A DNA stretch of 30,983 nt from positions 1 to 30,983 of the forward strand of contig JAKSYS010000713.1 of the NCBI GenBank assembly GCA_022925895.1. Direction: 5' to 3'. Positions 27,341 to 30,983 of the stretch are shown here, in pieces (within the stretch, counting starts at the first letter, position 1; each line of letters begins with the position of its first letter). The DNA is from Fragilaria crotonensis (lineage: Eukaryota; Bacillariophyta; Fragilariophyceae; Fragilariales; Fragilariaceae). A program made the position numbers and the translations under genes. The notes under the pieces were generated by a model, which had not been told where the DNA came from, did not search any database, and was given only the letters and a program-made list of their open reading frames with translations.

Positions 27341-27509
27341 ACAGGCGTTTACCGTAGACCTTTTCTCAGTCCCCTCGATTTAATGAGGCTAACGTGGCGA
27401 ATTAGATCGTCGATGGCGTAATAGATGATACAAACACTGATATTTAGACGGCACCAACGCGCGTACAAGGGAACCCTGGGAACCTGCGAACCTCCTCGGA
27501 GGGGGAGCA

Positions 27510-28640
27510 TCAAGTGTGATCATTGATATCGTAAAGAATAAGACCAACCAAGTGGTCGCGCTTCTGCCCGCCCGGCATGATTTTCGTACATAAATCGGCG
27601 GGGTTATCATGCGTCGAAATGTGACCGGTCAAACACTCGCCCATGGCGACGGCTTCTCGGATCGCGTGGTAACACACAGAATTTGACTTCTTCTTGAGTA
27701 CCGATTCCGGTCGTTGGGTATTATGTATCACGGACATATTGTCGCCGTAGATATAAGATGGACCAGCAAGAGGCACACCCATCATTCGCAACTTATATCG
27801 GAGGCCGCGCAACGCTTCCATGCCGTTCTTCATTGCGACGAACTCGGCACCGAAAACGCTGGTTTCAATCGTTGCCTGCTTTTTCGAATACCATATCACT
27901 GGGGCCATATTGAGATAAACGAGGAAACCTGTTCGAGATCTTCTCGTTCGCTGATCATTGGCGTGATCCGAATCAACAAAAAGGCGGAGATCAACGTCTT
28001 TCCCACGGGGTGGAGGAGCATTCGGCGGAATCGGCTCTGAAACGTCCCCGTAGAAAGCTTTCCAATCACACTCCTTGAACGTTGAGTGATCGATCTCAGG
28101 ATACGAAGGGTCAAAAACAATTCTTGCGTTATGTTTCCTGTCCAAATGCTGGAACAAATGGAATACGGCTTCCAGATGTCCTTCACGAGGCATGACCAGA
28201 AACGACGCAAGCTCGGATACTTCTGTAATTATGTCAACGCGCCCTAATTCGACGCACCATCGGAGTACCCCTATCTGCGACTGATAGAAAGAGGCTTGAT
28301 CGGGGTCGAGTTGAGGCGTTGAATCAAGTTCCGGCGCATAATTCAAAGGGAATGGTCCGGAGGACCGTTTAGCCCGCTTTCGTGTTGGGAAGTGTCTCGC
28401 GTGGAATTCCTTGACGTTTACCACGGCAGCTTGTATGTACTTACTAGAGGACATACCCCAAGCCACGACACCGTTTGGTAGCGAAATCGGACGGAGCTTT
28501 GCGCCCAGATAAAATTCCGGATCACGAATCGAATCCGGCTTCGTCTTAAAGTAATGGTCAATTTCTTTTAACGCGCGTACTCCATCTGCGTGAACGACCA
28601 AGATGTCGTCGACGTAGAGTAAACAATACGCGTAATGGCA
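27510..28640 (-). CDS. Copia Pol continuation: reverse transcriptase YVDD half and RNase H
   Basis: The frame is open from about 28640 leftward to a stop at 27510-27512; no ATG of its own, since it continues the previous ORF after a single-base shift near 28636-28645. The YVDDILVVHADGV motif is coded at about 28576-28613. The thumb follows (DPEFYLGAKLRPI), then a HPTRKRAK-like connection and the RNase H domain: LFVDSDHAND (Asp), ETSVFGAEFVAMK (Glu), IYGDNMSVI (Asp), and NPADLCTKIMPGGQ near the end. RNase H looks complete. The two ORFs together would make a full-length Pol C-terminus apart from the shift. Confidence 0.92.
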   Translation of the reverse strand, partial: CHYAYCLLYVDDILVVHADGVRALKEIDHYFKTKPDSIRDPEFYLGAKLRPISLPNGVVAWGMSSSKYIQAAVVNVKEFHARHFPTRKRAKRSSGPFPLNYAPELDSTPQLDPDQASFYQSQIGVLRWCVELGRVDIITEVSELASFLVMPREGHLEAVFHLFQHLDRKHNARIVFDPSYPEIDHSTFKECDWKAFYGDVSEPIPPNAPPPRGKDVDLRLFVDSDHANDQRTRRSRTGFLVYLNMAPVIWYSKKQATIETSVFGAEFVAMKNGMEALRGLRYKLRMMGVPLAGPSYIYGDNMSVIHNTQRPESVLKKKSNSVCYHAIREAVAMGECLTGHISTHDNPADLCTKIMPGGQKRDHLVGLILYDINDHT

Positions 28641-30973
28641 AACCCATCCTCCTTTCGGATTTCGGGCTTATACCAAAGGTCAGGATCTGCCTTACATGAC
28701 TCCCAACCAAGGTGCCGCATACAATCGGCTAGATGGTTTCTGAAAGAAGCACCTGCGGATTTGAGTCCGTAGAGCGCTCGGACAATAATGGCTCGTTTGC
28801 CTGCGTCGGAGCCAAACTCTGGACCGAGTGTACACCATATCTTCTCACCAACGGGTGCAGTTAGATAAGCGTTTTCGATATCCGCAGTCTTAACTTCCAG
28901 GTCGTTTAGCGCCGCAATCGTTAGCGCAATCCAAACTGACTCACGTGAGACCACGCTCGCATAAGTTACAGTTCCAGAGGTTACGGTCGTCATATGACCC
29001 CCTGCAACAAGGCGAGCCTTTCTCTGGAAGTCTTCCATTTTTACGTCGAATACAAGATGACATCTCATCTCTTGGAACGTAGGGGGTGGCTCCGTGCCGT
29101 CGTGCAAGATCTCAAACGCAACACGAACTTTGGCCATCTCCTTTCGTACAGCATCCTGCCATAGCGAATTTCCGTTCTCTCGATCAATGCGAAGACAATC
29201 GTCATACGTCTTGGGTATTTCAATCCCAAACTTGTGACTTCGCTTGTGATATTGCTTATTCACCGCCGCTATGATACGGTTCCTCCTCTTTAACGTGTAG
29301 GGGACCCACCAGGCAAAATCTGGCTCTGTATCAATCCCGTGTGTAGTTGCGTACGTAGCCACTTCAATCGGGTTGGACTCCTTCAAGTCCGCAAGACGTT
29401 CCCAAGAAGTGCTTCCGTCTCGCCATTCGACACATAACTGCCACCCCTTGGTGGTCTTTTGCATTTGTTTGTTCGATCCACGGGTCACCCACATGTCTGC
29501 ACGAGCTACCGCAGCTTCAGTCTTGCGATGATCGGTGATACCTGCAAGTAGCAGGTACTGGTTCCCCTCAACGTCACATTGCGCATACATATTTTGTGCG
29601 ATAATGTTTGCCGCGACTTCGGCCCGTTGGCCGTCCGGGAACTCAACGTCATACGTTCGGGTGTCTAAGATTGGGTTCGAATTCGCTTTTCCCCGTAGGG
29701 AACCATCGAGCTGCCGTTTTCTGCCACGTACGACAGCATTCATCATCTTGTCCCCTATCGGAAGCGCCACCTCAGCACCAACGTACTGATCATACGTGTC
29801 CGGGTCAGGCTCGTCTTCCGAATCTGTGGTAAATCTAGTCCCCTGTCCACTGTCGTCCTCGTAGGGTTCATAGACAGGAGTCCCAAGGTCTTCCAGTTCG
29901 GGGTCATTAGCAAAGTCCTCGTATTTAAACGAGTCGCCGAGGGCCTTTTCCAATGATTCATTAAATTTCTCACGCTCTTGCTTGTGAGCTTCGTCGACGC
30001 GTTCGTCGTTCGTGAGGCCGCGTACAGTCGAACGATAGACCACTTGGCCATTTGCCTTTATGATCTTCCTCGTCATCGCGGGACCAATGTCGATGGCCGG
30101 TCCAAGGTCCCGACCTAGTACCATTTTGTCGTCGGGGTACGTTATCGCCGTATCCCGAAACATCACCCACTCGAACCACCCAAAGAGAGCAAACTGAGAG
30201 ATGTCAGCGGTATCCCCGCTGACCAAGGTTTCCGGGACTTGGCCGTTAAGCCTGTACATGTCATGTGCCGTAAGCGACCGAATGTATGCCTCTCGTTCGA
30301 GGCAATGGTCCCAAAGCCGCTTGGGTGCGTGCGACCTAACCATCTGGCGTCCGACGCCACGTTTCAGTTCGCGGATTGCCGATTCAGCCATATTTGACCA
30401 CGGCGTATGAGGCTCCGTTTGTTTGACGCGTGCCCCGGCTTCTCTACACTTCTTACGGAACTCACCCATTACCTGCTCCTTCGCTCCGTCCATTATAAGC
30501 GTGTTCGGTACGCCTTCGCGCTGAAACAGGAGCGAGAGTCCCTCATGTGCCTGGCTCTTCTTAGCCATTGGATACGCGCGACACCAGCCATCTGGAGTTG
30601 CAAAGATCTGGGCATACTTATTGTTCCGTGACGATGCAGTGTTGGATATCAGGGTGTCAGTGAAGCAATCAATAGGTAGGCGCCTATAACGAAGCTGCCT
30701 ATCGTTCGTCCTGAAACGCCTTGACAAAGTGGGGTGCAGTAAGGTCCTTATGCCCCGTTGGGTTGTAACATTGACCGTCCTCCGAGCGGTCGCAACATCG
30801 ATACCCCAATTACGAGCAAGGTGCTCAGCATCAAAATGCTTGCCAGCCGAAGACGTTCGAACTGTTGCGATATTGAGATCCCTCCGAAGGAGTGAATCAT
30901 CAAGTACGGGTGAGATGCATTGAAGTGACAATCGAACACAATCACATTCTGCATTTATTTGGTCGTCAATCAT
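28568..30973 (-). CDS. Copia Pol: integrase, chromo-like linker and reverse transcriptase N-terminal part (partial)
   Basis: An 801-codon frame. An ATG is at 30973 but the frame is open to the window edge, so the true start is outside. Residues about 48-100: pre-integrase segment (LARNWGIDVATARRTVNVTT). Integrase core: Asp 102 or 106 (IDCFTDTL), Asp162 (LIMDGAKEQ) and Glu197 (NMAESAIREL), with 34 residues between the last two. Residues about 330-400 are acidic. A WRDGSTSWERLADLKES segment (about residues 510-530) resembles a chromodomain core. Reverse transcriptase starts near 605 (WQDAVRKEMAKVRVAF), with KARLVAGGHMT, KTADIENAYL (catalytic Asp) and RALYGLKSAGASF. The frame ends in a wrong-phase tail just where YVDD should come. 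Confidence 0.92.
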   Translation of the reverse strand: MIDDQINAECDCVRLSLQCISPVLDDSLLRRDLNIATVRTSSAGKHFDAEHLARNWGIDVATARRTVNVTTQRGIRTLLHPTLSRRFRTNDRQLRYRRLPIDCFTDTLISNTASSRNNKYAQIFATPDGWCRAYPMAKKSQAHEGLSLLFQREGVPNTLIMDGAKEQVMGEFRKKCREAGARVKQTEPHTPWSNMAESAIRELKRGVGRQMVRSHAPKRLWDHCLEREAYIRSLTAHDMYRLNGQVPETLVSGDTADISQFALFGWFEWVMFRDTAITYPDDKMVLGRDLGPAIDIGPAMTRKIIKANGQVVYRSTVRGLTNDERVDEAHKQEREKFNESLEKALGDSFKYEDFANDPELEDLGTPVYEPYEDDSGQGTRFTTDSEDEPDPDTYDQYVGAEVALPIGDKMMNAVVRGRKRQLDGSLRGKANSNPILDTRTYDVEFPDGQRAEVAANIIAQNMYAQCDVEGNQYLLLAGITDHRKTEAAVARADMWVTRGSNKQMQKTTKGWQLCVEWRDGSTSWERLADLKESNPIEVATYATTHGIDTEPDFAWWVPYTLKRRNRIIAAVNKQYHKRSHKFGIEIPKTYDDCLRIDRENGNSLWQDAVRKEMAKVRVAFEILHDGTEPPPTFQEMRCHLVFDVKMEDFQRKARLVAGGHMTTVTSGTVTYASVVSRESVWIALTIAALNDLEVKTADIENAYLTAPVGEKIWCTLGPEFGSDAGKRAIIVRALYGLKSAGASFRNHLADCMRHLGWESCKADPDLWYKPEIRKEDGFAITRIVYSTSTTSWSFTQMEYAR

Positions 30974-30983
30974 TTGTGTGTTG

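Larger units (their letters stand above)
27369..30983 (-). mobile_element. Second Ty1/copia element (CoDi-like), 3' part, minus strand, nearly intact
   Basis: Reading leftward on the minus strand: end of GAG-pre-integrase, integrase core, a long acidic linker with a chromodomain-like segment, reverse transcriptase with YVDD, RNase H, stop at 27510, then about 140 bp to a candidate polypurine tract (GAGGGGAC at about 27369-27377) and a TGAG that would open the 3' LTR at 27368. The left LTR end is not resolved. The wording HPTLSRRFRTNDRQLRYRRL is what I associate with diatom CoDi elements. Only one frame break is seen over 3.4 kb, so this copy is much younger than the left-hand element or has been sequenced better. 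Gag lies outside the window. Confidence 0.9.

Noticed and set aside
27236..27368. A 133-bp LTR of the second element with TGAG/CTCA ends
   Set aside because: The matching ends are only four bases and the length is short for a copia LTR, so the left boundary is left open.
27714..28040. Plus-strand ORF opposite RNase H
   Set aside because: It is the antisense shadow of the conserved minus-strand RNase H domain.

Overview
The window looks like nuclear DNA of a eukaryotic alga, most likely a diatom (inference). It carries compact, intron-poor genes with short GT-AG introns, a Tom70-type import receptor, a TYW1 with an N-terminal membrane anchor, and two Ty1/copia retrotransposons. The right-hand copia element has the integrase-region wording I associate with diatom (CoDi-like) elements. 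No operons, Shine-Dalgarno sites, CRISPR arrays or tRNA/rRNA genes are visible. Starts other than ATG were discounted.

Layout. Positions 1-9009 are the body and 3' LTR of a plus-strand Ty1/copia element whose 5' end lies outside the window. The order is unrecognised 5' coding region, gag, CCHC knuckle, protease, integrase, reverse transcriptase, RNase H, polypurine tract, LTR. The reading frame is broken many times and the coding strand is strikingly poor in G. A 53-codon ORF directly follows the LTR. Positions 9633-21181 are the host gene block: TOM70-like (+), dynein light-intermediate-chain-like (-), SLC41/MgtE-type transporter (+), TYW1 (+), SWSAP1/RecA-like ATPase (+), and an unrecognised acidic Asp/Ser-rich protein (-). 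Positions 21182-27368 are gene-poor and hold short ORFs, transposase-like debris, a 23-bp inverted-repeat pair, a 101-bp tandem duplication and a cluster of TTTTGCCAC repeats. Positions 27369-30983 are the 3' part of a second, minus-strand copia element, nearly intact, with a chromodomain-like segment between integrase and reverse transcriptase and one frameshift just before YVDD.

The host genes do not form one pathway; they are ordinary housekeeping functions (mitochondrial import, dynein transport, divalent cation transport, tRNA-Phe wybutosine synthesis, recombination). The most unusual shared signal is a family of intergenic islands packed with the palindrome GTAC and with the words GTACTCC and CCTGGTAC. 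They occur upstream of, or between, most of the host genes and again in the gene-poor right half. Two host genes (TOM70-like and SLC41-like) each need two single-base frame corrections. This suggests that some frameshifts in the window are assembly indels rather than decay.
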